A stretch of 6,721 nt of DNA from Comamonadaceae bacterium (GTDB lineage: Bacteria > Pseudomonadota > Gammaproteobacteria > Burkholderiales > Burkholderiaceae_C): assembly GCA_947494405.1 (NCBI GenBank), contig CANLWQ010000113.1, positions 1 through 6,721 on the forward strand, written 5' to 3'. This document shows positions 6,014-6,721 of the stretch, in pieces. Made by a program: the position numbers and the translations under genes. The notes under the pieces are model-generated. The model saw nothing but the letters and a program-made list of their open reading frames with translations. It did not search any database and was not told where the DNA came from. The stretch's first letter is position 1. Each line of letters opens with the position of its first letter.

Positions 6014-6721
6014 ATGTCTTCCTTGGAATTATTACTTCTGTACCTGTTGTCCGCCGTGTTGGGTGTTGTGGGCTGTCGTCTTTTGAAGCTACCGCCAATG
6101 CTTGGCTATTTGCTTGTAGGCGTATTGATTGGACCCAATGCGCTTGCCTTGGCGCAAAACTCCGAAAGCATCCGCCATCTGGCCGAGTTTGGTGTGGTCT
6201 TTCTGATGTTTGTCATTGGACTGGAATTCAATTTACCCAAGCTCAAATCCATGAAAAAGCATGTGTTTGGATTGGGTGTACTTCAAGTGGTGATGACCCT
6301 TGCGTTTTTGACAACGGGATCTTTGCTTTTAAATAGCATTGCCCCCTCTTTGTGGCAAATGAGTTGGCAGACCGCGCTGGCTTTGTCGGGTGCTTTGGCC
6401 ATGAGCAGCACCGCCATTGTGATCAAGCTCATGTCTGACAATTTGGAATTGGACACTGAGCATGGCAAGCGTGTGGTTGGCGTACTGCTGTTCCAAGATT
6501 TGGCGGTCGTGCCATTGCTGGTTCTCATTCCCGCTCTGAATGCGCCTGCAGAGCAATTGATACCTGCTTTGTTATTGGCTGCGCTCAAAGCCGCTGTATT
6601 GATTACCTTGTTGTTGACCGGTGGCCAGAGAGTGATGCGTTGGTGGCTGCTGTTGGTGGCTCGCCGTCAAAGCGAAGAGCTTTTTGTGATGAACGTCTTG
6701 TTGATCACATTGAGCTTGGCA
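6014..6721 (+). CDS. CPA2 family cation:proton antiporter, KefB/KefC-like (3' truncated)
   Basis: The first 236 residues are visible; the frame is open at the window edge. This family sits in the inner membrane and exchanges K+ or Na+ for protons. Kef members are glutathione-gated K+ efflux systems that protect against electrophiles. Family marks are GYLLVGVLIGPNAL (31-44), FGVVFLMFVIGLEFNL (59-74), ALSGALAMSSTAIVIKLM (123-140) and GVLLFQDLAVVPLL (156-169), including the conserved Gln161-Asp162 of the ion pathway. At least six hydrophobic segments can be seen. The rest of the membrane domain and any C-terminal TrkA-N (RCK) domain lie outside, so KefB, KefC or another CPA2 member cannot be told apart. 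It begins 213 bases after phoX behind a strong terminator and is probably transcribed separately. Confidence 0.93.
   Translation, partial: MSSLELLLLYLLSAVLGVVGCRLLKLPPMLGYLLVGVLIGPNALALAQNSESIRHLAEFGVVFLMFVIGLEFNLPKLKSMKKHVFGLGVLQVVMTLAFLTTGSLLLNSIAPSLWQMSWQTALALSGALAMSSTAIVIKLMSDNLELDTEHGKRVVGVLLFQDLAVVPLLVLIPALNAPAEQLIPALLLAALKAAVLITLLLTGGQRVMRWWLLLVARRQSEELFVMNVLLITLSLA

Noticed and set aside
6283..6588. A 101-codon minus-strand open frame opposite the antiporter gene
   Set aside because: The plus-strand frame is open throughout and carries clear CPA2 antiporter motifs.

Overview
The window looks like ordinary chromosome from a Gram-negative bacterium. The genes encode an outer-membrane barrel, a lipoprotein with a signal peptidase II lipobox, a Tat-exported PhoX phosphatase and a KefB/KefC-type antiporter. 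Moderate G+C, the gene styles and the divergent layout would suit a freshwater betaproteobacterium (Burkholderiales, Comamonadaceae-like). That placement is inference from overall look, not from a marker gene. I see no transposase, integrase, CRISPR array, tRNA or rRNA.

Layout, left to right. Positions 2-100 (+) hold the last 32 codons of an unidentified gene. It converges on a leftward pair on the minus strand: a 592-residue lipoprotein (1339-3117) followed by a 358-residue probable outer-membrane beta-barrel (169-1245). Each of these two has its own hairpin terminator, at 1285-1314 and 128-161. A 387-base AT-rich intergenic region (3118-3504) separates the lipoprotein from the divergent phoX (3505-5799, +). 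This region carries an 18-base Pho-box-like element set 10 bases ahead of a -10-like hexamer, plus several short repeats and a hairpin. A strong terminator at 5834-5864 ends phoX. After a 213-base gap with a perfect 11-base tandem repeat comes the start of a CPA2 cation:proton antiporter (6014-6721, +), cut by the window edge.

How the parts may fit. PhoX is a periplasmic or surface phosphatase that releases phosphate from organic esters, and the Pho-box-like promoter suggests induction by phosphate limitation through PhoB. The lipoprotein and barrel are both envelope proteins in the same orientation and could work together, but I recognise no specific family for either. The antiporter sits behind a strong terminator and is probably an independent unit. 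The most interesting material is the shared regulatory region of phoX and the lipoprotein, and the uncharacterised lipoprotein/barrel pair. I found no clear evidence of a wholly new system.
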